From NCBI GenBank assembly GCA_030608865.1, contig JAUWDI010000029.1, forward strand, positions 1 through 8,870: DNA of 8,870 nucleotides, in the 5' to 3' direction. This document shows, in pieces, positions 1-5,849 of this stretch. The position numbers and the translations under genes are program-made. Under the pieces are notes generated by a model that made no database searches, was not told the DNA's origin, and was given only the letters and a program-made list of their open reading frames with translations. Source of the DNA: Anaerolineales bacterium (GTDB taxonomy: Bacteria; Chloroflexota; Anaerolineae; Anaerolineales; E44-bin32). Within the stretch, counting starts at the first letter, position 1. Each line of letters opens with the position of its first letter.

Positions 1-78
1 TAGAGTTGAAGTGATGAGCCCTTCTTCCTGTAAGGATCAACGCTAGAAAGTGATTGGGAAATTCTTGGAGAAACGTAG

Positions 79-822
79 ATGACAACGATCGCTCGACATG
101 CGGGACGCGCGGTAGATGAACTGAGACCGATCTCGATTACGCCGGGCTATATTGAATACCCGGAGGGATCGGTGCTTCTCGAGCTGGGGGACACGCGTGT
201 GCTTTGCAACGTAACGATTGAAAAAGGGGTCCCCAAGTGGATGAAAGCGCGCGATGCACCGGGTGGGTGGATCACCGCTGAATATGCCATGCTCCCGCGA
301 GCAACACAGCAGCGAACTGCGCGTGAGGTAGGCAAGCCCAGAGCTCGCAGCCAGGAGATCCGGCGTATGATCGGGCGAAGCCTGCGTGCAGGTTTCAATT
401 TGGAAGCGCTTCCCCCCATCACCTGCATTGTCGACTGTGATGTGCTGCAGGCGGATGGTGGTACCAGAACCGCGGCGGTTACTGGAGGGTATGTCGCTCT
501 TGCCATAGCGCTAGGCAGTCAGATTGCTGCAGGCGATCCCGGCGGAGATATCTATAAATCGCCGATCGCGGCGGTTAGCATCGGGTTGCTGGATGGCATT
601 CCAATTGTAGATCTTGATTATGCTGAGGATTCGGCCGCTGAAGCGGATGTCAATATCGTCATGAACGAACAAGGGGAACTCATTGAAATTCAAGGTACAG
701 CCGAGCGAGAACCCTTCACGACCGATGCTTTACAGCAGATGCTCCATCTAGCAAACGGCTCTATTGGACAATTGATCCGGACCCAGAGACTGGCGCTAGA
801 AGAACAGGGATTGTCTCTCTAG
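79..822 (+). CDS. rph: Ribonuclease PH
   Basis: RNase PH is a phosphate-dependent 3'-to-5' exoribonuclease that trims the 3' ends of tRNA precursors and other RNAs in the cytoplasm, releasing nucleoside diphosphates. The 247-residue product has the family's usual length and is recognisable throughout: an N-terminal R-H-A-G-R-x-x-D-E-L-R-P segment (residues 6-17), the basic K-P-R-A-R-S-Q-E-I stretch near 86-94, the phosphate-site Q-A-D-G-G-T-R at 124-130, and the acidic D-L-D-Y-x-E-D-S region at 178-185 expected at the metal site. The ATG at 79 is chosen because GGAG (67-70) lies 8 bases upstream and the protein begins where the family begins. It ends in TAG and is followed by a Rho-independent terminator, so it is the last gene of its transcript. 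The 78 bases before it show no gene I can support. Identification is secure. Confidence 0.97.
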   Translation: MTTIARHAGRAVDELRPISITPGYIEYPEGSVLLELGDTRVLCNVTIEKGVPKWMKARDAPGGWITAEYAMLPRATQQRTAREVGKPRARSQEIRRMIGRSLRAGFNLEALPPITCIVDCDVLQADGGTRTAAVTGGYVALAIALGSQIAAGDPGGDIYKSPIAAVSIGLLDGIPIVDLDYAEDSAAEADVNIVMNEQGELIEIQGTAEREPFTTDALQQMLHLANGSIGQLIRTQRLALEEQGLSL

Positions 823-846
823 CAATAGAAGGTTAAAGCTACAAGG

Positions 847-887
847 AGAACCTGGGGAGTAAGATCGCCCTGGGTTCTTTGTTTTCT
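847..887 (+). terminator. Rho-independent terminator of rph
   Basis: An 11-bp stem (847-857 with 868-878, including two adjacent G-U pairs) closes a 10-base loop and is followed by the T-rich run TTTGTTTTCT. It starts 25 bases after the rph stop codon. On the opposite strand the hairpin is not followed by a T-run, so it probably does not serve the convergent gene ending at 951. Confidence 0.75.
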
Positions 888-950
888 CATCAGAAGGACA
901 ATCCAGCGAGGAGCACGAGTAGTTCCATTCAATGAAGGTGTGCGGGGTAA

Positions 951-1940
951 TCAGTTTTTAATGAAACGACTGAGATCGGGGAAGATCAGTTTTTCTGTTT
1001 CACCACGCAGGAGTGCTGGCCGGTTGGCAGCCTCGAAGTTGCGGTGCACTTCATGAAGCGCGCGCACTTGCCATGATGGCGGATCTTGTGAGAAAACAGC
1101 CAGGCTGACTGTGAAAGAACCCGGGATGAGGAGCAATGTTTCGCCGCTATCTGATGTCGTGGCGAAAAGCCTTCCATCAGGGGATTCGTCATCGCTTGTG
1201 CTGAAGGTTCCTAAAAGCGCCATAGCCTCCTCCGCTGATTCAGGCATATCGCCATCAACGAAGATGCGTTCCTTGGATTGAATGTTATACAGGCCGACGC
1301 TGTAGCAGGCAGCTTCATTCAATTGCAGCAGGAAACGAGTTTTGCCTTCTTCCAGGACCATCTCCCAGCGGTTGCTGTCAGGATAGGTCTGGCGCATGCG
1401 CAGAGCGACTTCACGCTGCCCCATGTAGTGGCGGTAAATTGCCCGATATTGAGACGCGTTAATCCGCCCTTGCTGAAAATCTTGTTCAAGGCGAGCGATC
1501 TTACCATCCAGTGTTTCTAACCGGCGGCGGAGTTCCGGATCGTCGATATCTTCTATGGAGGGTTCTTCTGTGATCGCTTCCGCAACACTCTCTTCAATCA
1601 CGGGCGCGGGACTCTTCGCCTCCTGCGGTGGAGGAGCAGAGTCATCGTGAACCTCCCCGATGAATGGGGAAGCTTGAATGCCCCCCATGGCGTCGATTTT
1701 GCTCTCTTGTTCTCGCAGGAGTTCTCGAACGGCGCGCAATTGACCGGCGCTGATTAACCCATCACAGAACGCAATAGCTGCCGAGAGCATGCGTTCCTGC
1801 GCACGTTCTAAGCGTTCCAATGCGGCCAGATATTCAGTATCTTGTTCCGCTACCGGCTGCGCGATTGTCTCTTCAGGAGGCACTTCAACCTCTTCTTGGC
1901 GTGAGCGAGCAGCGGCGGTTACATTTGATGTACTCGCCAT
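951..1940 (-). CDS. Hypothetical protein with two helical-hairpin repeats and a C-terminal sensor-like domain
   Basis: I do not recognise this 329-residue protein. It appears soluble and cytoplasmic: no signal peptide or membrane segment is visible. An acidic, disordered N-terminus (about 1-35) leads to a charged helical hairpin (about 36-85, with G-L-I-S-A-G-Q-L-R-A near its turn). A Pro/Glu-rich linker (about 95-130) follows, then a second hairpin (about 134-182, with G-R-I-N-A-S-Q-Y-R-A). The two hairpins look related to each other and resemble short SHOCT-type helical modules; that likeness is my inference. Residues about 190-320 form an alpha/beta region ending in a hydrophobic strand (L-L-L-I-P-G-S-F-T-V-S-L-A-V-F) and a long amphipathic helix, an arrangement that could suit a roadblock/longin-like or PAS-like regulatory fold. 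The gene converges on rph and diverges from the lipoprotein gene. No Shine-Dalgarno precedes the ATG, but a -10-like box lies 8 bases upstream. Real gene: likely; function: unknown. Confidence 0.8.
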   Translation of the reverse strand: MASTSNVTAAARSRQEEVEVPPEETIAQPVAEQDTEYLAALERLERAQERMLSAAIAFCDGLISAGQLRAVRELLREQESKIDAMGGIQASPFIGEVHDDSAPPPQEAKSPAPVIEESVAEAITEEPSIEDIDDPELRRRLETLDGKIARLEQDFQQGRINASQYRAIYRHYMGQREVALRMRQTYPDSNRWEMVLEEGKTRFLLQLNEAACYSVGLYNIQSKERIFVDGDMPESAEEAMALLGTFSTSDDESPDGRLFATTSDSGETLLLIPGSFTVSLAVFSQDPPSWQVRALHEVHRNFEAANRPALLRGETEKLIFPDLSRFIKN

Positions 1941-1948
1941 ATAAGAGC

Positions 1949-1954
1949 ATCATA
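1949..1954 (-). promoter_or_regulatory. -10-like box (TATGAT) just upstream of the 329-residue gene
   Basis: TATGAT on the − strand ends 8 bases before the ATG at 1940. A transcript starting about 7 bases downstream of such a box would begin at or next to the start codon. No Shine-Dalgarno is visible in the intervening bases, which fits a leaderless mRNA. No convincing -35 box was found 16-18 bases upstream, which lowers confidence. Confidence 0.4.
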
Positions 1955-2055
1955 GCATGACGAAGGTGAAGACGTAGAGAGGAAAGATGTACCAATCGGA
2001 AAACCTCATTTTTCCATGGATTTTGATGGGATGGTTCGGAACGGCTCGTCTGCGG

Positions 2056-2061
2056 TATACT
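2056..2061 (+). promoter_or_regulatory. Putative -10 box (TATACT) for the lipoprotein gene
   Basis: TATACT matches the bacterial -10 consensus in five of six positions and lies in the 191-base gap between the divergent genes. It would start transcription near 2068, leaving a leader of about 64 bases before the chosen ATG at 2132. The -35 region is poor at normal spacing, so this is tentative. Confidence 0.4.
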
Positions 2062-2131
2062 CATCCGGGTTAATATTATGCAACTCTTATGCCAGCTGGC
2101 TCGAAGGGGTCATCAGGAGAATCTAACGATT

Positions 2132-2626
2132 ATGTTGAGAAAGTTTGTCATTGGAGCGCTGTTGGTAGCTCTAGCAATGTTGGTGGGCGCGTGTGGGGCT
2201 GGAACGGAAGTGTCCTCAACACGGTCGAGCGAGGCGGTGATCGCCACAGCGTATGCGGACGCCGAGCAGACGAAGCAGGCGACGTTTCAGACTCCACCAC
2301 CGACTCCCGTCACACCTTCTCCGACGTCACCCCTTGAGAGCCCGACTCCTACAATAACCGTAACCCCTACGCCCAGCCAGCCTGTGGTCATGGCGGATTA
2401 CAATGCTTACGTTCGCCCTGGGCCGGATGAGAGTTACGGCAGTCTCGATTTCTTTTTGGAGGGACAGCGGGCATTCGTTGTAGGGCGTTTTGAGAGCGAG
2501 ACAAATGGGACCTGGTGGTACATCCGCCGGATTGATGTGGGCAAGGATGGCTGGATTTGGAGTGGGGCCGTAACGCTCACGGGCGACGCCTCTGGCATAC
2601 CCATCTTAGAAGCGCCAGAACAATGA
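2132..2626 (+). CDS. Lipoprotein with a C-terminal SH3b-like domain
   Basis: This 164-residue product is an exported, lipid-anchored surface protein. Residues 1-20 form a signal peptide (basic M-L-R-K, then a hydrophobic core), ending in the lipobox L-V-G-A-C with Cys21 as the acylation site. A Thr/Pro-rich linker (about 52-84) leads to a bacterial SH3-like domain (about 88-150, with Y-V-R-P-G-P near its start and G-W-I-W near its end), a module often involved in binding cell-wall or surface polymers. Such linker-plus-SH3b lipoproteins are common in Chloroflexota. The frame is open to an ATG at 2078, but I prefer 2132: CAGGAGA at 2114-2120 sits 11 bases upstream, and starting here puts the signal peptide at the N-terminus instead of behind 18 extra residues. 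A terminator follows. The binding target cannot be read from the sequence. Confidence 0.9.
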   Translation: MLRKFVIGALLVALAMLVGACGAGTEVSSTRSSEAVIATAYADAEQTKQATFQTPPPTPVTPSPTSPLESPTPTITVTPTPSQPVVMADYNAYVRPGPDESYGSLDFFLEGQRAFVVGRFESETNGTWWYIRRIDVGKDGWIWSGAVTLTGDASGIPILEAPEQ

Positions 2627-2661
2627 TCACGATGCTGTATGTTTTGTAGGGCTTTGAAAAT

Positions 2662-2704
2662 AATCTCCCGGAAGATGGAACTCCGGGGGATTTTTAGTTT
2701 TAGT
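2662..2704 (+). terminator. Rho-independent terminator of the lipoprotein gene
   Basis: An 11-bp GC-rich stem (2662-2672 with 2682-2692, one G-U pair) with a 9-base loop is followed by the T-rich run TTTAGTTTTAGTT. It lies 35 bases after the lipoprotein stop codon and ends a single-gene transcript. Confidence 0.85.
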
Positions 2705-2749
2705 TATCCGTGTGCTGACGGTACTCTTCTCGATAACCTGTTATCCCCC

Positions 2750-2782
2750 AACCTCCCGCAGGTTCGAAACCTGCGGGAGGTT
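2750..2782. repeat. Perfect 15-bp inverted repeat with a 3-base loop (REP-like)
   Basis: Bases 2750-2764 are the exact reverse complement of 2768-2782, with CGA between them. The arms are GC-rich with outer and inner AACC/GGTT steps. Neither strand has a T-run after the hairpin, so it is a poor terminator. Its perfection, symmetry and position between convergent genes fit a REP-like extragenic palindrome that may recur in the genome. Confidence 0.7.
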
Positions 2783-2820
2783 TAACAAATGGACCTCAAA
2801 GCGCAGGCAGGACCAACTTC

Positions 2821-2837
2821 CGGAAGCAGAGCTTCCG
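2821..2837. repeat. Short perfect hairpin, 7-bp arms
   Basis: CGGAAGC (2821-2827) and GCTTCCG (2831-2837) are exact inverted copies around a 3-base AGA loop. The left arm also overlaps the 10-base palindrome CTTCCGGAAG at 2817-2826. It lies 38 bases after the larger palindrome and may belong to the same or another extragenic repeat family. Confidence 0.5.
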
Positions 2838-2914
2838 CACTCCACACACAACCTACAACCCCTCACCAGCGAGGGATCGTCTCCTACTGGTCATTTGCTA
2901 CTTTTAATAATAGG

Positions 2915-3451
2915 TTAGAACACTTGGGGTACGAACTTGGTCAGTGCAAGCGCAAGCCAGGCTACGATTGACCAGTACACGATGTACTCGAAGAATGAGA
3001 AAATGAACACTGGACCAGGACTAAGCGCATTAAATACGGGTACTTTTTCGAGGATTCGCAGGCCATAAACCCCTATTACGTGTTCCAGGAGACCCTCGAA
3101 TCCCCCAAGAAGAATAAATACCAATACAGGGAGTGTATTGAACCTATTGGCCAGGAACCACAGGATCAAGCCGAAGGCAGCATATAGGAAGATGTTTAGC
3201 GGAGCGAGGGGACGAACCCAGCCGGGGTAGAAGTGCTGGTAGTAAAGCTCCCAGAATGCCCTGAAGGCGAATACGCTAAAAACACCCCAAAAAATTCCAG
3301 AGGCGGCGACGATTGCCCGCGGCGATTGTAAGAATTCCACATGAGGGTAAAAGAAAAGCAGGGGAAGCACCAGTAGAATGCCAATGATGGCGAAAACTAC
3401 GGTGCTTCCCCAGATATCTTTATTCGTCACCGGGTTATCCGTTGGATCCAT
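2915..3451 (-). CDS. Hypothetical membrane protein with five predicted helices
   Basis: I do not recognise this 178-residue protein. A short polar N-terminus (1-14) is followed by five hydrophobic segments at about 16-35, 46-67, 82-104, 107-129 and 147-170, so it is an integral membrane protein. The fourth segment and the loop after it carry charged residues that may be functional (G-G-F-E-G-L-L-E-H, about 116-124, and L-E-K-V-P at about 134-138), and F-E-Y lies at the start of the fifth. There is no signal peptide, lipobox or soluble domain. It is the last gene of the − strand block, 84 bases after the 422-424 residue gene. The start has only a weak Shine-Dalgarno (AAGAAG) and lies inside a short direct repeat. 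The gene is probably real given its coherent membrane topology; its role is unknown. Confidence 0.75.
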   Translation of the reverse strand: MDPTDNPVTNKDIWGSTVVFAIIGILLVLPLLFFYPHVEFLQSPRAIVAASGIFWGVFSVFAFRAFWELYYQHFYPGWVRPLAPLNIFLYAAFGLILWFLANRFNTLPVLVFILLGGFEGLLEHVIGVYGLRILEKVPVFNALSPGPVFIFSFFEYIVYWSIVAWLALALTKFVPQVF

Positions 3452-3471
3452 AGCTTCTTATCGTTGGATCC
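3435..3471. repeat. Short imperfect direct repeat spanning a start codon
   Basis: A 15-base unit (3435-3449) recurs as a 14-base unit at 3458-3471, differing by one missing C; both contain GTTGGATCC. The first copy includes two bases of the start codon of the membrane-protein gene and the second lies just upstream of it. It may be an operator-like site or the trace of a small duplication. Confidence 0.4.
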
Positions 3472-3535
3472 TTTCTATCTAACCCAAAAGCGAGTTACTG
3501 GACCGGCGTCTCCACGTGCACGCAAAGAAGGCTCG

Positions 3536-4804
3536 CTATTTAGCGTGGAGATGTTTAGCGGCGATGAAGGAAAGTCCATTCTCCGTTAATGCCCAAGCGG
3601 TCTTGTTAAGGGAGTCGAGCTTGTCGCTGAAATTCAAGGTCAGATGGTCCCAATCGCCAGTCTCTATAATTTCCTCTTTGTCCCGGAAGTAATCCAATAT
3701 ATCACTTGGATGTTCTCGCTCGACGTCTATTTCGGGATCAGCCCCCTCGTGTTTGGCGGATATATTGGCGACATGATCGGCGATCTCGATCAACTCATCG
3801 CGCCGGTTGTACGGCTGGCGGACGATGCTTTTATAGGTCTCAACGATGTGGTGCTCGTATCGAACCACATCTTCAAATCCCAGATCCTTCCTGAATTGGG
3901 CCGTGATCTCCATCGTCTCGTTGTTGATGGAGTTGCTCCAATTGAAGCCAATCAATGGAGAGGTGCCATCCTCCCGGCTGAAGAGCTTGGCGCCGATAAG
4001 AGTCCAGAACGCCGCGTACGGATTGTCGTTCCCCATATAGACCGAGATCTTGAACTCATTGTCAACCCCGAGTCGATGGAGAAGGTACCCGAGTAGGACT
4101 GTTCCGGGATTTATATTCAAGACCTGCCGGATGCCGTAATTGGTGTAATAGTAGAGGAACTCGTCCAACCATTTCAAAGCGTACTCATTCGGCTGGCCCA
4201 CTCCACCGAAATACCCTGTGATGGTCTCGGGACCGCCTAGATGGACGTTAGATCCGTCGGTGCCCTTTGTGTCGAGGGTCTCCACGTAGCTGGCTCCGAC
4301 GATCTGCATGGCGGCTGCGAAAGCCGGGAGATCACCATCCTCTTCCTGCTCCTTCATTTGGCGCACGCGGATGAACCGGCTGGGCATCAATAAGCCCTCC
4401 GCGATCGCCCGTTTCGCAGCTAGAATCACATAGGGGAAGTACTGGCAGGCGCTGATCTCGAGGGTGACGGCGAAATCATCATTGAATGACATCTTCTCGG
4501 CACGCTCGCCGAGAACTTTCTTGCGGTATTCGTCGATGCTGATGAAAGCGCCTTTTTCGCGCTGTTCTTGAAGCCAGTCCAGATCTTTCAAGTATTCGGG
4601 CTTGATTTTTGCGACCTTCTCGCGCAATACGGGCATCTGCCTTGCGGCTTCGGCTTTTGCATTGATTTCCTCAGGGGTGCCATATTCCGCAACCACATCT
4701 AAGAAATCGTTGATGATCTTCATGTCAGGATCTGCAAGGATCTGGTTTATAGCATCCAGGCGCGAGGTGGGTATCTGCAAGAGAGCACGAATATCCTCGG
4801 TCAT
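3536..4804 (-). CDS. Unrecognised soluble protein linked to panB
   Basis: I do not recognise this protein of 422 residues (424 from the alternative ATG at 4810). It has no signal peptide or membrane segment. The first 100 residues are charged and helical. From about 105 on it looks like one alpha/beta enzyme fold, with stretches that read as conserved: a Gly-rich G-G-P-E-T-I-T-G-Y-F-G-G-V-G (190-203), N-I-N-P-G-T (230-235), V-Y-M-G-N-D-N-P (255-262), N-W-S-N-S-I-N-N-E (288-296) and R-Y-E-H-H (315-319). Alternating strands and helices suggest a TIM-barrel-like enzyme; that is inference. I prefer the second ATG (4804) because AAGGAG (4813-4818) is 8 bases from it but only 2 from the ATG at 4810. 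It begins 36 bases after panB and is probably co-transcribed with it, which hints at a role near pantothenate or one-carbon metabolism without proving one. Confidence 0.85.
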   Translation of the reverse strand: MTEDIRALLQIPTSRLDAINQILADPDMKIINDFLDVVAEYGTPEEINAKAEAARQMPVLREKVAKIKPEYLKDLDWLQEQREKGAFISIDEYRKKVLGERAEKMSFNDDFAVTLEISACQYFPYVILAAKRAIAEGLLMPSRFIRVRQMKEQEEDGDLPAFAAAMQIVGASYVETLDTKGTDGSNVHLGGPETITGYFGGVGQPNEYALKWLDEFLYYYTNYGIRQVLNINPGTVLLGYLLHRLGVDNEFKISVYMGNDNPYAAFWTLIGAKLFSREDGTSPLIGFNWSNSINNETMEITAQFRKDLGFEDVVRYEHHIVETYKSIVRQPYNRRDELIEIADHVANISAKHEGADPEIDVEREHPSDILDYFRDKEEIIETGDWDHLTLNFSDKLDSLNKTAWALTENGLSFIAAKHLHAK

Positions 4805-4812
4805 AGACATTA

Positions 4813-4818
4813 CTCCTT
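4813..4818 (-). promoter_or_regulatory. Shine-Dalgarno AAGGAG that decides the start of the 422-residue gene
   Basis: AAGGAG on the − strand lies 8 bases before the ATG at 4804 and only 2 bases before the ATG at 4810. The first spacing is normal and the second is too short, so the shorter product is preferred. Confidence 0.7.
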
Positions 4819-4840
4819 TTCTAAGCGTACATTCGCTAGA

Positions 4841-5698
4841 TTAGCCCTTGATCAGTTTCATCAACTCGTCGTACTCTTCGTCGGAGATCCCAAACCAATT
4901 TTCCGGCTGGGGGAAGGCTTTATTTTTGACTTCGTCAACATACTCTTTCAAGCCATCGGTGATAACTTTCCCTGCATCGGCGTAAACCTTCGCCATCCGC
5001 GGCTTGAATTTGGGGTAGAGGCCAAACATATCATGATAAATGAGCAACTGCCCATGAGCATCGGGGCCTGAGCCCAGGCTGATATTGAAGCAGGTCTCCA
5101 TGCGCTCGGTGATCAATGTGCTCAGACGATCGGGAATCATCTCAAATAGGATGGCAAAGACGCCCGCTTCCTCAAGCGCTTTGGCGTCATCCATGATCTT
5201 CTTCGCCTGTACAGCGCCTTTCCCCTGGACGCGGAAACCGCCTAAAGCACTCACGCTCTGTGGAGTCAATCCCAGATGTCCCATCACCGGAATCCCTGCA
5301 GCCAGGATGCCCTTAATCTGCGGGACGATTTCGGCTCCTCCCTCAAGTTTAATGGCATCACAACTGGCTTCTGCCATGAACCTGCCGGCGCTGCGTATGG
5401 CTGTTTCTATACTCGGTTGATAGCTCATATAGGGCATATCGCCGATCAACCAGGCATTAGGCGAGCCGCGCCGGACCGCCTGCGTATGCCGTATCATGTC
5501 GTTCATGGTCACCGGCAGCGTTGAATCATAGCCCAGCATCGTCATGCCCAGGCTATCGCCGACTAGAATCATGTCGACTTCTGCCTGCTCCTGGAAGTGG
5601 GCGGTCGGGTAGTCGTAGCACGTCAGCATTGTGATTGGCACGCCATCCTCGACCTTTTTAAACAATGTTCGCAGCGTGACCTTTTTGCGATCACTCAT
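4841..5698 (-). CDS. panB: 3-methyl-2-oxobutanoate hydroxymethyltransferase
   Basis: PanB (ketopantoate hydroxymethyltransferase) transfers a one-carbon unit from methylenetetrahydrofolate to 2-oxoisovalerate, the committed step of pantothenate and coenzyme A synthesis. The 285-residue product has near-normal length for this cytoplasmic TIM-barrel enzyme. The expected motifs are present: T-C-Y-D (26-29), the V-G-D-S-L-G metal site with Asp48, V-T-M-N-D-M-I-R-H (63-71), G-D-M-P-Y (Asp87), K-L-E-G-G (Glu119), G-H-L-G-L-T-P-Q-S (140-148), F-R-V-Q-G-K, and Glu186 in F-E-M-I-P, matching the catalytic glutamate. One deviation is G-S-G-P-D-A-H-G-Q where most homologues have G-A-G-x-x-x-D-G-Q. The ATG has a near-perfect AGGAGG 7 bases upstream and a promoter of its own, so it can be expressed apart from the isoprenoid genes before it. 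No panC or panD is in the window. Identification is secure. Confidence 0.96.
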   Translation of the reverse strand: MSDRKKVTLRTLFKKVEDGVPITMLTCYDYPTAHFQEQAEVDMILVGDSLGMTMLGYDSTLPVTMNDMIRHTQAVRRGSPNAWLIGDMPYMSYQPSIETAIRSAGRFMAEASCDAIKLEGGAEIVPQIKGILAAGIPVMGHLGLTPQSVSALGGFRVQGKGAVQAKKIMDDAKALEEAGVFAILFEMIPDRLSTLITERMETCFNISLGSGPDAHGQLLIYHDMFGLYPKFKPRMAKVYADAGKVITDGLKEYVDEVKNKAFPQPENWFGISDEEYDELMKLIKG

Positions 5699-5704
5699 TC
5701 TCGA

Positions 5705-5710
5705 CCTCCT
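5705..5710 (-). promoter_or_regulatory. Strong Shine-Dalgarno of panB (AGGAGG)
   Basis: AGGAGG on the − strand lies 6 bases before the panB ATG at 5698. Together with a T after it, it is one of the two strongest ribosome-binding sites in the window and fixes the panB start. Confidence 0.85.
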
Positions 5711-5742
5711 AAGGGATTGTAAATTTGTAAGTTATTGATCGG

Positions 5743-5771
5743 AGTCTAGAGCAATCGGTGATTGATATCAA
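5743..5771 (-). promoter_or_regulatory. Sigma70-type promoter for panB
   Basis: On the − strand TTGATA (5766-5771) and TAGACT (5743-5748) are separated by exactly 17 bases, a good match to -35 and -10 consensus boxes. Transcription would start near 5736, giving a leader of about 38 bases that contains the strong Shine-Dalgarno. The box set lies in the 151-base gap after the isopentenyl phosphate kinase gene, which argues for independent expression of panB and the gene after it. Confidence 0.65.
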
Positions 5772-5832
5772 GTTACGTCCTTCCCTGATGTGGACGCGTT
5801 TTCCCACCTGAGTCTAAGAAACTGATTGCTCT
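5748..5832. repeat. Inverted repeat in the panB upstream region
   Basis: AGAGCAATC (5748-5756) and GATTGCTCT (5824-5832) are exact 9-base inverted copies 67 bases apart, and GAGTCTA occurs twice in direct orientation (5742-5748 and 5810-5816). One inverted arm begins within the -10 box and runs into the spacer of the panB promoter. It could be a pair of operator sites or part of a long-range RNA fold downstream of the kinase gene; nothing further can be said. Confidence 0.4.
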
Positions 5833-5849
5833 GATGACTGATAAGATTG

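Larger units (their letters stand above)
2705..2914. other. Non-coding stretch between convergent genes
   Basis: About 210 bases lie between the lipoprotein terminator and the stop codon of the convergent membrane-protein gene. It holds the two inverted repeats listed separately (2750-2782 and 2821-2837). Open frames across it are short, lack Shine-Dalgarno sequences and have repetitive, unconvincing translations, so I call no gene. No T-tailed terminator for the − strand gene is visible. Confidence 0.7.

Noticed and set aside
6..37. Promoter upstream of rph (TTGAAG with a TGTAAG or TAAGGA box)
   Set aside because: The -35-like box is fair but the -10-like boxes are poor, and the sequence is too close to the window edge to exclude an upstream operon gene.
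147..506. A 119-codon − strand open frame opposite rph
   Set aside because: It lies wholly inside a secure rph gene and its translation is low-complexity and unlike any protein.
2078..2131. Lipoprotein start at the upstream ATG (2078)
   Set aside because: It would put 18 polar residues before the signal peptide and has no Shine-Dalgarno; ATG 2132 gives a standard lipoprotein signal.
2750..2782. The 15-bp palindrome as a transcription terminator
   Set aside because: No T-run follows it on either strand, and a better T-tailed hairpin already ends the lipoprotein transcript at 2662-2704.
3480..3545. AGCGAG/CTCGCT inverted repeat as a terminator after the 422-residue gene
   Set aside because: The arms are only 6 bases and the loop is too long, about 40 bases or more, for an intrinsic terminator.
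3644..4096. A 150-codon + strand open frame opposite the 422-residue gene
   Set aside because: It is antisense to a well-formed gene, has no Shine-Dalgarno and no recognisable domain; long antisense frames are expected here.
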